Source: Earliella scabrosa (Eukaryota; Basidiomycota; Agaricomycetes; Polyporales; Polyporaceae). From it: 64,000 nt of DNA. The stretch lies in the NCBI GenBank assembly GCA_022605405.1, contig JABYQQ010000006.1, forward strand, positions 434,001 to 498,000, given 5' to 3'. Below the pieces are notes generated by a model that saw only the letters and a list, made by a program, of their open reading frames with translations, was not told the origin of the DNA and searched no databases. Shown here one piece after another: positions 11,255 through 23,610 of this stretch (its first letter is position 1; each line of letters begins with the position of its first letter). A program made the translations under genes and the position numbers.

Positions 11255-11945
11255 ATACCGCGCGGAAGAGTCGGAGTGGAGGGGCCGACTCTCTCCCGCT
11301 GCCCCTGGAGAATCCCTTCTCGAAGTCTGGTCGCCCGTCCAAATCAACGACCGCCCTCGCCATACGGAAGGACGGCCTCCTTCCACTGGACAGCCTCGAT
11401 TGCTCCATAGAGGCAGGACTTCCCGTCTTGGACGGCCGCGCAGCCCCTCCTCCAGGCCCGTAAACACCGATACTATGAAGGGCGGAGCGCCGACAGGCGT
11501 TTGCTATACATGATGCTCCGATGGATGGACGGACAGAACTTTGATAAGGTCAGGTCAGTGAGCACACGTTGACTCGCTCAACGGTCACCAGTCGCTGTTG
11601 ACGATGTCCGCTAATCTCTCACATCTGTCTCTGTCTGTCCTCGTAGCAGAGCAGAACCGCAAGGCCGACCTGTCGTAGTAAATCTCAATCCGACGTGGGC
11701 TTAATACGGCTGTGATGGCCTGCCACATATGGTTCCTATATTCCTAGGATGGAACTCTCCTGAACAAACGGTATGTTGGTCATCACCTGCTGTGGCGCTC
11801 CATTAACACTGATGTCATGCCATCTGATTCACAGCGCCCTCTACCTCAGAAGGACAGTCCAGACAGCTGACAGAGCTTCATATAAATCCTTGCCCTGTCC
11901 GGCTCCCAGGCGGTTACAGACGCTTCCCGGAGTCAGACCACAAGC
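11255..11945. other. Intergenic stretch, possible lost tail of copy 2
   Basis: The first ~200 bases may be the former tail-coding end of 7TM copy 2, now out of frame. The remainder shows nothing recognisable apart from the short promoter region of copy 3. Confidence 0.4.
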
Positions 11946-13382
11946 ATGGACTCGGATATTAGCGTCGAGAACGCAGAGCTCATCGGCTTGTGGTTCCAGA
12001 TCCTAGCCACCGGTGCGCGATTCCACGCTGACGACGCTACGGGGACCATGCTGATCTTTTTCACCATGCAGGAGCGTACTTGACCTACTTCTGGCGATGC
12101 ATCGGCACGCTGATGGAGACTCGGGAACGCGCGTCATCCGTGCGCCTCCTCGTCGTGTGTATCCTAATCTTCCTGTGCACTATTGGGGTATGTCCTATTG
12201 ACACCTTCACCCATCGCGAGTAGCTTATTGAGCGGCATACAGGAGCTGGTCTTGGCGCTGGTCCGGACGTACCAAGCATTCGGTGTTCACGACGGGAGAC
12301 AGCCAGACCCCACTGCCTTCTATATGGACCCTACCACGCAGCTGTCGCTTGGGAAGAACTCCTTCAACGTAGTTCTAACCCTGATCTCGGACATCATCAT
12401 CGTAAGCGTGGCTTTGCTACGTACGCGCCGCTCGTGTTAAGGCCTTACCTTTAGGTATACCGGACGTTCGTTGTTTGGAACTTCAACTGGATCGTGATTG
12501 TCGTCCCCATCTGTTTCATCGTGGCTAATCTCGGTACGTCGTCCCCTTGTACTCGCCCGTTCACGTTCAGAGCTGAACGGTGCACTATCAGCGCTCGGGG
12601 TGCTGACACTTGTCGCCCTCGCGAGTGCGAAAGGCGTTGACGATATCATTTTGGCGACCGTCTCGGTTCGCTTCAAATACTACCTGATTTTGACTTTTTG
12701 TATGAACGTCATCTGCGCAGGTGAGTCCCCTGATGCTTTGAGTGTTACACCTCACTAGACGCTGCATGGCCTAGGGCTCATTTGCTGGAAAATTTGGCGT
12801 ATTAACGCCAAAGTGTCCCGCGTCATCCCGTCAGCCTCCCAGCACGTCCTTGAAGTCATCATGGAGACAGGTACGCACATACGCTTGCGTTTCAAGTGCA
12901 TTCACTGACCCACACTGGATACAGCGGGAATTTACTGCGCGCACCTCCTCGCACTCATCATCACGAATTGTGTCGGGACAAACGTGTTCTTCATCTTGCT
13001 TGACCCGGTACGTCTCATGCCCTCTGGACCCTTCGAGATGGTGCTGACGATGCCCGTCGTCTAGCTGCCTCCCATGGCTGTAGGTTCCACGTCCTATTCA
13101 TCGCGTGCACTCAGCGACTGACTTCGTCTCCCTCAGGCGATCATCTTCTCGATGATGATCGTTCGCGTACGGCAATCCCGACCCAGCCAGTTCTCCACCA
13201 CGTCCGGGTCCTCCTCGATACCTCCTAGATTCTGGAGAAACACTGCTAGCCATTCGCGAGCCCCTGCGCCGATTGACGTGGAGATCGACCTGGAGCGCAT
13301 CGTCCACACCGATTCGGGCAGTCTCCACCATGGCACGGTGGGCGACTACTCTTCGCACGACAAAGCGAGTTTCTCGACCTGA
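11946..13382 (+). CDS. 7TM array protein copy 3 (micro-exon subgroup)
   Basis: Nine exons give an intact 329-aa frame: 11946-12012, 12072-12187, 12243-12401, 12455-12533, 12592-12720, 12775-12870, 12925-13007, 13065-13079 and 13137-13382. The eighth exon is only 15 nt (LPPMA). The start MDSDISVENAELIGLWFQ carries the first-helix signature. The fifth block ALGVLTLVALAS differs from the usual LGxWSxWTLAQ, a trait shared with copies 2 and 4. The tail has both family motifs, PPRFW and VEIDLERIVH. Copy 3 is followed in the same direction by the P450 about 560 bp away. Copies 3 and 4 are close relatives on either side of that P450. Confidence 0.88.
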
Positions 13383-13938
13383 TCGTGTGGGGAGGTAGCC
13401 GTAACCTTTCCATATCGGTACGAGCTTGGATGTACCATGTGCGGCACAGACGTGATCTCCACTTGAAGCGAGATGCCTCAGACCCTCGATACTGGATGAT
13501 TTCCAAGATAGGATACCAACCGATTTGTATATGCTTCAGCCTTCCCAGCAAAGATCCCTCCATTTCTCCTAACGCCGTATCTGCGTCTATCTGCCAGTGA
13601 AACTCACGTCGGCCGACGGACAGCTGCACGCCGCCGTGGAATCTCGTACTCCAATTACCGTTCATAACTCATGCGGCTTACCTTCCAAGGTTCTCATCTG
13701 ATCAAGTCACGGTGAGTACTTCCTGCAGGCTGCGGTTTCGAGCTTTAGATATCCCACTTTGGGGGACATTCTATTGGTAAGCCCTGCAACTAATTCATGC
13801 ACCACCAGAAGCTGATCCTCCCTTGTACACGCATGTCTACCGCGCCCATCGCTAGGTTATAATCTGGTATTCCTCAGCTCCGCGAAGCAGTCACCGCCGC
13901 TTCCTCTCGCGTCGCTCTACCTAGGGAGACTTCCCGAG
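13383..13938. other. Intergenic stretch, nothing recognised
   Basis: This lies between 7TM copy 3 and the P450 and should contain the P450 promoter. No gene was seen. Confidence 0.5.
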
Positions 13939-16321
13939 ATGGCTGTCCTCATTATGATCATTCTCACTCTCCTCCCTCTGCTTGCCATCTTCCCTCATGC
14001 CAGGAAGCGCCTCAAGCAGTACTCGTTGCGCAAGATCCCAGGACCAGCTTCCCAGTCATTTTGGGCAGGTACATCTCCATCCTTTTGAGCGTATGATCTC
14101 TAAACCTGAATGGCATTCGTGCAGGGGCATCGAAGGCAATACACGGCCCGTTCAGTATTCCTGCCAGGGAGTACACGTTCACGTCGTATGGCCGCGCTAT
14201 CCAGATACCGATGCTGCTTGGGGTGAATAAATCCGCGTGTATTGATTGATCCCCGGAAGCTGCTGATTCTAACAATACTCAGGACCTCGACCTTGTTGTC
14301 TCGGACCCTCTGGCGCTATCAACAATGTTCGTCACCTACAGGGAGGCTTACGACTTACCCAGGTGGAACTCTGAGTTAGTCGCTCTAATTCCACCCGCGA
14401 TGCCATCTCTCGGACAGAGCCTAATGCCTCATGATCTGCAGCACGATGCGCTCAGTGTTCGGTCCAGGTCTTACATCAGTTCGAGGTTCGGTTGTTCGGA
14501 GGCGTTGAGGGCCATAGTGCCTGAATGTGACTGAAGCTTGGAGATAGGACGCGAGCATATCCGCCACCGGAAGCACTTGAATCCCGTCTTCTCAGTGCGC
14601 TACCTTCGCGAAATGATACCAACGCTCAATTCTGTAGCAAGAGAGGTAGGTCTCCTTTGATGTGACTGGGATGCCCGAGCTTACCCGTCGTTGAGTAGCT
14701 CACGGCGGTCCTGAAAGAGAGAGTCGCCGAACCAAATACCGAGGTAGACGTGTCCCAGTTTCTCAGTAGGTATACGCTGGAGAGCGTCGGACGCACCGCG
14801 CTCGGGACCTCATTTGGGCCTCTCGGCGAGCATGACGGGACAGACTACAGTCGCGCGCTCAAGGAGTTTGGGTATGTAACTCGGCGTAGTTGTTCGTGCA
14901 ATGGCGATGGACTAACCGCGCCTCTTTGCAGGCCGACTTTGGTTAGGCTTCACCCATGGCGCCCTCTTCTCCCCTGGTTGCGACGCAATGTGCCCCTTGG
15001 ACTGCTTCGGTGGGCGACAGAGGTCCTTCCGTGGCCGGCACTGCGTCACATGCGCGCGATCTCAGACAGCGTGTACGCCACGACTCAGCAGGTGCTGCAG
15101 CGCAAGAAGGAGATGCTCAAGCAGGGCGGCGCTTCCCTCGCGCACGAGATTGGTGAGGGCAAGGACCTCATGAGCGTGCTCTGTGAGTTGCTCGCGACAT
15201 TTGCACCCTTATAATTAACGATCGGGCTTCTTTTGTCACACAGTACAGCAGAACATGGATTCGGGGCCCGACGCTATGTTAGACGACGACATTATCGGAC
15301 ACATGTCGTACGTCTGCGCTGTGTCTCTCATAGTACCGTACCGCAGCAACCTAACGCCAAGTACGTCCCACAGCCTGCTCCTCTTCGCAGCCACACACAC
15401 CACGTCGACAGCCCTCACACGCGCGATCGAGGTTCTCGCACACAAACCCGACGCGCAAGCTCGACTCCGCCAGGAGCTACTTGACGCGACGGCAGGCACA
15501 GGGCGCACGCTCGCTGACTTTGACTACGACGCATACACGTCCCTCCCCTATCTCGAGGCAGTCGTGCGCGAGACGATCCGGATGTACCCCTCCTTCCATC
15601 TCTCCCCGCGCGTGTGCGTCCCTTCTCCTTTGCCTCCCGCGCTTCCATACCTTTACCCTTCACTGACATTGACTCCGCGATCCAGCGCAGACGACCAAGA
15701 CACCGTCCTGCCCCTCGGGACGCCCATCAAGGGCACCGACGGACAGCCCATCACAGAGCTCGTCGTTCCCGCGGGCACTATGGTCTGGGTGAACATCCTT
15801 GGCCTCAACCGGGACAAGGACATCTGGGGCACGGACGCGCACGAGTGGAAGCCCGAGCGCTGGCTCGCGCCGCTCCCTGCTAGCGTCGCGGACGCCCACG
15901 TCCCCAGCGTCTTCGCGAACACGTACGTCCGAACCTTCGATCGCACACCTCTCAGGCAAAGCGGAACTGACGGGTCCGGTTTAGGATGACGTTCCTCGCG
16001 GGGTCCCGCTCATGCATGTGCGTGATTCGAAACCTCCGTATGTGTACGTTGGCGACCACTCATGTGTCGCGCTTCCAACAGCGGGTACAACATGGCTTTG
16101 ACAGAGATGAGTGAGTGACATCCATAGCAGTGCTCGGGCTGTCTGGACATAATCTGACCAGTCGTGCCACAGGAATCGCGCTCGCGCACCTCATCCTCGC
16201 ATTCGAATTCACACCCTCTGCCAAAGAGATCATCTGGAAGCAAGGCGGCGGCGTCTCACCCTCCGTTAAGGGCTCCGTATCCGCGAAGCCCGAGTTCCCC
16301 GTAGTCATGTCGTGCGTGTAG
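13939..16321 (+). CDS. Cytochrome P450 monooxygenase
   Basis: Thirteen exons join in frame to 541 aa: 13939-14068, 14125-14222, 14283-14362, 14442-14485, 14548-14645, 14699-14871, 14932-15182, 15244-15307, 15374-15613, 15686-15922, 15985-16017, 16082-16110 and 16173-16321. The N-terminal hydrophobic anchor (residues 1-20) leads to the proline hinge KIPGPAS. A C-helix-type REHIRHRKHLNPVFS follows. The I-helix reads LFAATHTTSTAL, the K-helix ExxR is ETIR, and the PERF-type motif is WKPERWL. The haem-binding loop is FLAGSRSCIG, split over two tiny exons (33 and 29 nt), with the cysteine ligand intact. The enzyme would be ER-anchored and use a P450 reductase; the substrate is unknown. One oddity: the acidic residue of the I-helix (D/E)TT motif is His. 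It converges on 7TM copy 4, with 245 bp between stops. Confidence 0.9.
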
Positions 16322-16566
16322 ATATGGATGCATTCCATGGCGTTCATGGGGGCTCCGTTTCCTAGGAAGAAGGATGAAACAGGTAGCTGAGAGCATGACG
16401 CCGAGTGGGGTTTTGTGATCATGTATTATCACCAATATGCTCATCAGCTGAGCAGCGTCGTCAACAATATTCTCGCTGAGCACCATAGTGACCTACGCCT
16501 CTTTGGACGACGTCGAACATCCTGTGTCTATCGTACATCTTGGCTTCTCTTGACAGCACCCATCGG

Positions 16567-18107
16567 TCAGCCTGTCGAGCTCGACATCTTCCGCCCTTTC
16601 TCTCTACGTCCCAAGGACCCATGAAGGTCGTCTCCATCGTGCGGCACGCTGCTCCGCGTATCCTCGCGCGCAACGCGCTCCAAGTCGATCTCGAGTCCAG
16701 CATCGGCAGGCGATCCAATCGTCCTCGAGCTGACGCCGCTCGTGTCGCTCCTCCAGAACCGGAACGTCGGCGAACGACTCACGGTGTCCTCCTCGGACTG
16801 TCCGCATTTCTTTGGCCTCCCGCGGACGGTCATCATCGAGAAGATGATCGCCTACATGTTTCACCACATGCGAGGTCGCACCAAGTCAGTCAACATAGGA
16901 AACTCTGCTTGCGAGTGTCGCTCACCGCAAACGGAGGAAGCTAGCCTCAGCATGAGCCCATCCGTTTGCATCTACAGTAGACGAACCGAGACGTACCGGG
17001 TCGAGGAGAATGAAGCGCACGTTTGTCCCAGCGGCGTTTGTGATGATGCACGCGAGCAGGTATGCGCAATATATCCCCGCTATTGGTACGCACCTCCAGC
17101 CATTAGCGACCCGATTCTTCAGCTGTCAGGGAGAATCACAAACCCGTTTCAACCATGATCCCGAGGACGTGGTGCGTGAGCGACTCGGCCGATAGGAGGT
17201 GCGACACCATAGCGTTCACGCGCCATATCTTCCAGCAGATTAGTCCTGTAACAGTCGTTCCAAGATCATCAATGGGGATTGAAAAAGAGACAGTGGAACA
17301 GGTGCGTCAGACGCTTACCTGCGCAGAGCGCGTTCAGACAGAACGTCAGGATGAGGTACGACCTGAACCGCACTGAGACCGTCGCATAGCTGAGCACGTC
17401 TCCGCGTCTCGACTCGGCTAGCGCGACAGTTGACATCACTCCTAGAGCTGTGGGTGCTGTAGGTCAATAGTGATACACACCTACGGGAGGTGCCCCGTAC
17501 CGATGTTCGCTAGAAGGAAGCAGACAGGCAGAACGATGACGCGTACATCGAAGCTCCAGACGACGAAGGTCCTGTACACCTGAACGTGGTGTTCAACAGC
17601 CTCCCAATCCAAAACGTCAGAGAGACCGCTCACGATGATAATGTCAAACAGCAAGGTCATGAGGATATTGAACGTGTTCTTCGCAATCGCCAGCTTCGTC
17701 GTAGGATCTGCATAGTACGCGGTGGGGTCAGGCGGGCGGCCTTCGTGGACGCCGAACGCCTGGTACGTCCTGATCAACGCCAGAACCTGGTCCTGCAAGG
17801 CGTCGCAATGAGTCCGCTCAACAAAATATACATGCTACCGCTCCCGACACTCACACTGATGGTGCATAGGAAGATCAGGACGCACACCCCGAGGAGCCAT
17901 CCCGAGGTGTTCCCCTCCCGTCGGTTCTCCTTCAGCGCCACGACACATTTCCAAAAGTAGGTGAGGTATGCTCCTGCACGAGTGAAAGTGTCAAGCCCCA
18001 GTGTCAGTGTGTGAACGCTGGGTCCAGGTGCAGAAAATCATACCGGTAGCCAACAGCTGTAGCCACAGCCCGACGAGTTCCGCGTTCTCAGCGCTGATGT
18101 CTTCCAT
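16567..18107 (-). CDS. 7TM array protein copy 4 (micro-exon subgroup)
   Basis: The start at 18107 gives MEDISAENAELVGLWLQLLATG, closest to copy 3. Later blocks are YLTYFWKCVVALKENRREG, LIRTYQAFGVHEG, VYRTFVVWSFDVRVIVLP, ALGVMSTVALAESRRG, VRFRSYLILTFCLNALCA, GLICWKIWRVNAM, GIYCAYLLACII and AIIFSMMTVRGR. The 15-nt micro-exon is at 16926-16940 (LPPFA). The tail keeps both motifs (PTFRFW and LEIDLERVAR) and ends at the stop 16567-16569. No lesion was found. It lies tail-to-tail with the P450, so their 3' transcripts may overlap. Confidence 0.87.
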
Positions 18108-19873
18108 GCTGCGCAACCGGCGAGGGAAGAGAACATGGGTCGATGAGTGCCAGTAGGGGGAGCGGGGCATGTCACATCGTCTTTATACACACCCATCGTC
18201 GATCTTCTCCCACTGGCATAATCATGACCATGAAACCTAGTGCCTCCGATGTGGATGGAGTGAGTTGCAGCGTCAGCTGGAGTAATGCGATCTTACCGGA
18301 TCCTCCCCATAACTCTACTGCGTCATGTCAAGCAGAGTTCACCCTGGCGCTGGAGACGAGCGACAAAAGTGGAGCGAGCACTTCGTCGCCCAGACTGGAG
18401 CGGTGTCCCGATACCAGAGGATGACGGCAGTACCAGTGACTAGTCCTGCTTCACGTTGGCCAGTAGACGATCCCAGCGACTTCGGTCGGGCATTCAACAT
18501 TGATGCTTCTTCAATCGTCGATCTTATAGCTTCACTTGGATGGAATCTATCCCCGACATCCGGTATGAGATCTGAGGCCTAAGGAGACTGACTTTGAGGA
18601 TTGAACTCAGGTCAAACCTAGTACATCGGAGGTTAGTAGGCTAGGAGGTGGACAAGCGTCAGTTTCGAAAGACATATAGAAGAATGACTTGAAACGCGCC
18701 AACTCGAGTAGACGCCATAGCGATGCAGTCAGTACGGCAGATCTCGTACCATATCATTGGGGAAGTGCCAGACGACAGTCGACTTGAAACTTTCACTGAA
18801 AGCCAAGTTTGTCTGTGCGCTTACATAATAATTTTCCGCATTAGGCATCTGAGACGCCCGCCTTGTGACGTGTCTCTTGTCTCTCGACTTCACAACCATG
18901 ACTTGACTCTGTCTTGCTATACCGATTCTTCATTGCTTGTACGACGCATCTTACTGCTTGTCAGGTCGATTTGCTTGGGGACGTCAACACGGCACCTGCC
19001 TAGGTTCTGCCACCCTGGCGAGTCGCGAGGACTGCGCTCTAATTGAACGGCTCGCTCGAGACCACACACCAACACCTTACACGGGAATATGGCGTTCTCT
19101 TTAGCCACAATCAGGAGGTTTGCTTGCACTCAAGCTTTGAAACGTCAGACGCTCCCAAGAGGCACTGGCATGCATCGATCATGTGGAAAGGTGAAATCCG
19201 CATAGACGGTGACGCGATAGTACCAGAACGTACGTGCATGACGCATGCTCTGTTACACTTTCAGCTTCCCTCCCCAACCCCTCCAAACTGTTTTCAGTTC
19301 ACTATACGCGCATTCCATTGTCCTCGTGATGGTCCTTTGCTCGCGCAGCAGTGTTATGGCCCCTCTTCCCCAACGCTCTTTCTGTCATGTCAATAGCTGC
19401 GATCGATTTAGATGTTGCGCGCGTTGCACCGCTCATGCAAGGCAACAAGCCGCCCTGAGACTCTGTAATGGATCTCCAGGGAATTGACCGGTTTATGAAC
19501 TCCCATCATCACTCATTCGTGCGATAACTTCTGGGATCGGCGTGCCACAGACCTATCTACGCTGATGCAACGGTGGAATGATGAAGTCATGACACTGCAA
19601 GTCGATCCGAGGCAATGCGGTACGCAGAGCTCATCATCTTGAAGAAGACCAGGATGTTGATGGATTGCCAGGCCCGGAGCAGCCGTTTGATCCATGCTCC
19701 CCAGCCCTCAGTCAACGCGGCTGCGCAAGTCCTGTCATGCACTGCGGGCTGCGCGTCTCTTCTCACAGTAGTGTCAAAGCTGAGCTCATGCCAGGGGTCA
19801 GTGAGTGCCTCAAATGCACCCCATACAGCGCTGTGAGGTGACGGGACCATCTACTGGTCACTCCACATCTGAC
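18108..19873. other. 1.8-kb intergenic stretch, no gene recognised
   Basis: This lies between the divergent 7TM copies 4 (-) and 5 (+). Open frames stay below 120 codons and none carries a known motif. The first ~100 bases and the last ~150 should be promoters. The middle (about 18600-19600) is less GC-rich and looks like old, unreadable sequence. I could not place transposon ends here. Confidence 0.45.
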
Positions 19874-21359
19874 ATGCTGGTGCAGAACGCACGACTCGTA
19901 GGCCTTTGGCTGGAACTCCTCGCTGTCGGTATGTCTACTCAATCGTCCGTTCACGGCAAGTTACCAGGATACATTACTGACCAGTCTCATAACGCCTGTC
20001 TAGGTGCCTATGTCATTCATCTCCCGCAATGTGTATCTATACTACGTAAAAAGGTCCGCGAAGGAGCCTCACTTTGGCTACCTGGAATGTGCCTGCTCTT
20101 CTTCATTACCACGCTAATGGTGTGCCTACTCTCTTCGATGCTCCGTCTGTGTGCTGACGATGCGTTACCCAGGCTGTTGTGTCGGGGACTATAGCGCAAT
20201 ACCGCGCATACTCGGTCGCGGCGTCCAAGATGCCCTAGACCCGAACAAAGGGTATGCACATGTAGCGTCGACATGCACGCTGATCAAGAACGCAACCACG
20301 GTTGCGCTTGCTATCATCTCGGACTTCATTATGGTATGGCCCATGCTTCACGATGATTTCTTGTGAAACGATCCTCAGGCTGTAAGCTGACGCGCTGACA
20401 GGTGTACCGAACATTCATCGTATGGAACCTTAATGTTCTCGTCATCGTTGTTCCCGTCTTGCTTCTTCTTGGCGACCTCGGTATTTCACAAAACCTCGTC
20501 CCATTTGATCCTGTCTGATTACCTCCCATCGTGCCATCTTCAGGTCTAGGTGTGTGGTCGCTGTGGACCCTAGCTCACATTGGGCCTGGCGATAATGCCA
20601 TATCATCGGCACCGACGACTCGAGTGCGATACTTTTTCGTCGTCACGTTCGCTGTTAACGCGTTATGCGCCGGTCAGTAATAACCCGTTACATCCTCAAC
20701 CTATACATAGCTGAGCGCTGACCCCGTGCAGGGTTAATATGCTGGAAGATATGGCGCATACACGCAAGCATACCTCGCCATGTCTCGAGCGTGAGCAGCA
20801 GCCCGATTTCCCGGGTACTCGAGGTCTTTATCGAGACTGGTATGCCTATCAGCCACTGTCCCTGATTCCTCTACTGACCGATCTGTGTTCTGTCGCCAGC
20901 TACTCTGTATTGCGCGCATCTCCTCTGTATCATAATCAGCGCCAGCGTCGGCGCTAGCATTTTCTTCATCTTCTTGGACATGGTACGTTACCGTGAAGAC
21001 ATCACGCTTGCGTTGTATTGACCGCATGTGTACCTCGACACTTCGCACAGCTTCCTCCAGTGACAGCACTGGTCTTCACCATGATCATGGTCCGCACACG
21101 GCCTTCAGAAAATCCCGACGCGACACTGCCCTCGATCCATTTCTGGAGCGTTGACTCTAATGTCGCTCGGGACGAGCCTAAAGTTGACCAAACACGCCAC
21201 TCGCTCCGAATCTCCCTTGCCGGAGATGTCAACTTAACACTCGAGGTTGTCTCGCGTGCCGGATTCGACGGCCATCCGGAGCTGGTACGTCCGCCTCAGG
21301 CACTGCATCGTGGACGAATATGGATGTATATGGGCAATGACGGAGAGTCAAAATGTTGA
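19874..21359 (+). pseudogene. 7TM array copy 5, frameshifted in exon 3
   Basis: MLVQNARLVGLWLELLAVG starts the copy, followed by YVIHLPQCVSILRKKVREG. Exon 3 starts in frame as AQYRAYSVAAS and then runs into a stop within a few codons, while DALDPNKGY...LIKNATTVALAIISDFIMV continues in the next frame. One base appears to be missing at about 20225-20235. All later exons are open: VYRTFIVWNLNVLVIVVP, LGVWSLWTLAHIGPG, VRYFFVVTFAVNALCA, GLICWKIWRIHA, LYCAHLLCIII and LPPVTALVFTMIMVRTR. The tail keeps LPSIHFW and ends at 21359. A single-base sequencing or assembly error would look the same, so loss of function is probable, not proven. Confidence 0.75.
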
Positions 21360-21949
21360 ATGGTTCGTCTCGAAACCCGATTGTCAGTGGACCGCCGGAA
21401 GGTTCGTCCGCGCGTATGCTCCCAAGCGCTATTCCGACGTCGACAACACTCTCGGATCTCGAATCTGACGTTCGCCTGTGCACGACCGTGATGTGCGCCA
21501 GAGCTAAGGCGTCTGAACGAGCCTCATCTGCACGCGCTTGACATGCAAATCCTGGTGTTAATGTCGATGACCTTCGTTCTCAACGCTCGAAGGCTTGCTA
21601 AAACCAGAACGGACGCCACACTGCCCATTACTACAAGCACTGACTGAGATAGAGGGTGAGTACTGGTAAATACTCCCCGCGCACGTACTAATTCCTCAGT
21701 ATAGTGATGCTTACATAACTGTCAGGGAATACCCTCCGCACCTGTGCTCATTCTGAGTGTCAAGCCCTGCCATGAGGTCGATCGTGTCCTACGTGTTTCA
21801 AAAACCTGCATGACCGGAGTTGCAGCGCGTATCCTTCCTCGTCGGCCTGTGGCTGTTGAGAGAGCGTTCGAGCCGAGAAGTTTATAATCAAACGAAGCTG
21901 CAGAGCTCAATCCTCCGGCTCCCGCTCATCGGCACACAACTATATCACG
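21360..21949. other. Intergenic stretch, nothing recognised
   Basis: A short gap between 7TM copies 5 and 6, which are in tandem. The first part may be former tail-coding sequence of copy 5 (a short frame from 21353). No gene was seen. Confidence 0.5.
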
Positions 21950-23610
21950 ATGGAAGATATCCTTGAAGCAAACGCATGGCTTGTGGGCCTCTGGCTTCAG
22001 CTTTTTGTAGCTGGTATGAATTCACGCCTTACTATCTCGCAAGCTCTACATACTCACTTCACCTCAGGCGCATACATTTGTTACATCCCCCGATGTGTAT
22101 TCGTGCTCCGCACGAAGCTCCGGGAAGGCGTATCATTTTGGCTGCCTGGAGTTTGCGTAGTAATCTTCGTCATCATATTGACAGTCAGTCTGCCCCCTCA
22201 ACCTTTGATCAAGTGCTCATCTTTCGTTCATAGGTTCTTATATCAGACATAACATTCGCGTACAAAGCGTATTCAGTGCGCAATGACGGCGAGGCATCGA
22301 ATAAGTTTGCTTTGTATGCGGACATCACCTCGATCTCCACATACATCAAAGGAGTCGGGCAAGTGTCGATGGCCCTCATCTCCGACTTCGTCATGGTGCG
22401 TTCACTGAATCTTGCACTGTGCTATATGTGAACGGCCTAGGCGACTCATCGCGATACCAGGTGTATCGAACGTTTGTTGTTTGGGAGCTCAATCTCGTGG
22501 TTATTGCCGTCCCTGTACTGTTGCTGCTTACAGATATGGGTGAGCCTTTTCACCTCGTCTCACGCTCACCACGGCTGAGGACCTTGTCTGGTCTTTGAGC
22601 TCTTGGGTTTCTTGCAGCGTGGACCCTCTTCCATCCTCGAACTACGGAATCCGTACAAATCGAAGCCGATGTTAATGCCCGGGTGCGCTACTTCTTCATC
22701 CTCACCTTCGCAGTCAACTCTATATGCGCTGGTAGGATAGTCTACTTTCAGAATACAGATTCTCATGCTGACCTACCGTATATGTATATGTGTGCAGCCC
22801 TGATATGTTACAAGATCCGGAGTGTACACTCTTTGGTAGGGAAGAGAGACGGCGTGGTGTCACGCGTGTTCGAAGTGATCATACAAACCGGTATGTACGA
22901 AGCCTTCTCGTACCTTTCGACCGCTTCTCACCTTGAACTTGGGCGTGTAATCACATGCTGATGTATAGCTTCGCTCTACTGCGTGCATCTATTCATTCTC
23001 ATTGTTGCCCAGAGCGTGGGCTCGAACGTATACTTCATCTTCCTTGACCCCGTAAGTCCGCTCGATACCTCGTTTCTCCCATGGTGGTAACTGAGCGCCG
23101 CGCTTACTCGCACAGCTCCAACCCGTGACAGCGTTGGTCTTCACCATGTTGATCGTGCGCACACGAATGCCAAACCGTTCATCCTCCGCATCGACGTGGA
23201 GCACAAGCATCTGCTTCCGGAGCATGACAAGGACTGGGGATAGGACGACTACTGGGCCTGGGAGGCCAGTCACTTTGATCCAAACGAGGGTTGTGGATAT
23301 GGACCTCGAGTGCGCCGAGGGTGTCTCTGCGACGACTGACACCCCGGAAGCCCACCATTCAGATGAGCCGCAGTGCGACCTCCAGATGGAGAAGCGAACA
23401 AGGTCGTCGGTCCAGGTATGTTCGAACCCCCATGACCAGATCAAATGTGTGGACTCATCAGGATCATTCTATTCACCTTCAGACTGTGATCATAGCGCAG
23501 CATCACAACGTAACGGTCGAGTCCTTTGCTCCCCTTGCTTGTCCATAGCGACACGAGCCCTCAAGTTGAACTTGTCGCTCATGACAGCAGAGCATGGATA
23601 CGTAAGATGA
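21950..23610 (+). CDS. 7TM array protein copy 6
   Basis: The start MEDILEANAWLVGLWLQLFVAG is followed by YICYIPRCVFVLRTKLREG, ITFAYKAYSV, ISDFVM, VYRTFVVWELNLVVIAVP, VRYFFILTFAVNSICA, ALICYKIRSVHSLVG, LYCVHLFILIVAQSVGSN and LQPVTALVFTMLIVRTR. The fourth intron appears to use TTTGAG as acceptor, which keeps ALGF and the AWTLF block in frame. The tail is long, about 160 residues if the last exon runs unspliced to 23610, and serine- and threonine-rich. It has TSICF in place of the FW motif and VVDMDLECAEG in place of IDLERxVH, so both tail motifs are degenerate. A GTATGT at about 23418 could instead start another intron, so the C-terminus is uncertain. Confidence 0.8.

Noticed and set aside
14283..14645. 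Apparent stop codons in the P450, suggesting a pseudogene
   Set aside because: A 44-nt exon (14442-14485) between two short introns removes them and restores the VFGPG and REHIRHRK motifs; total length then divides by three.
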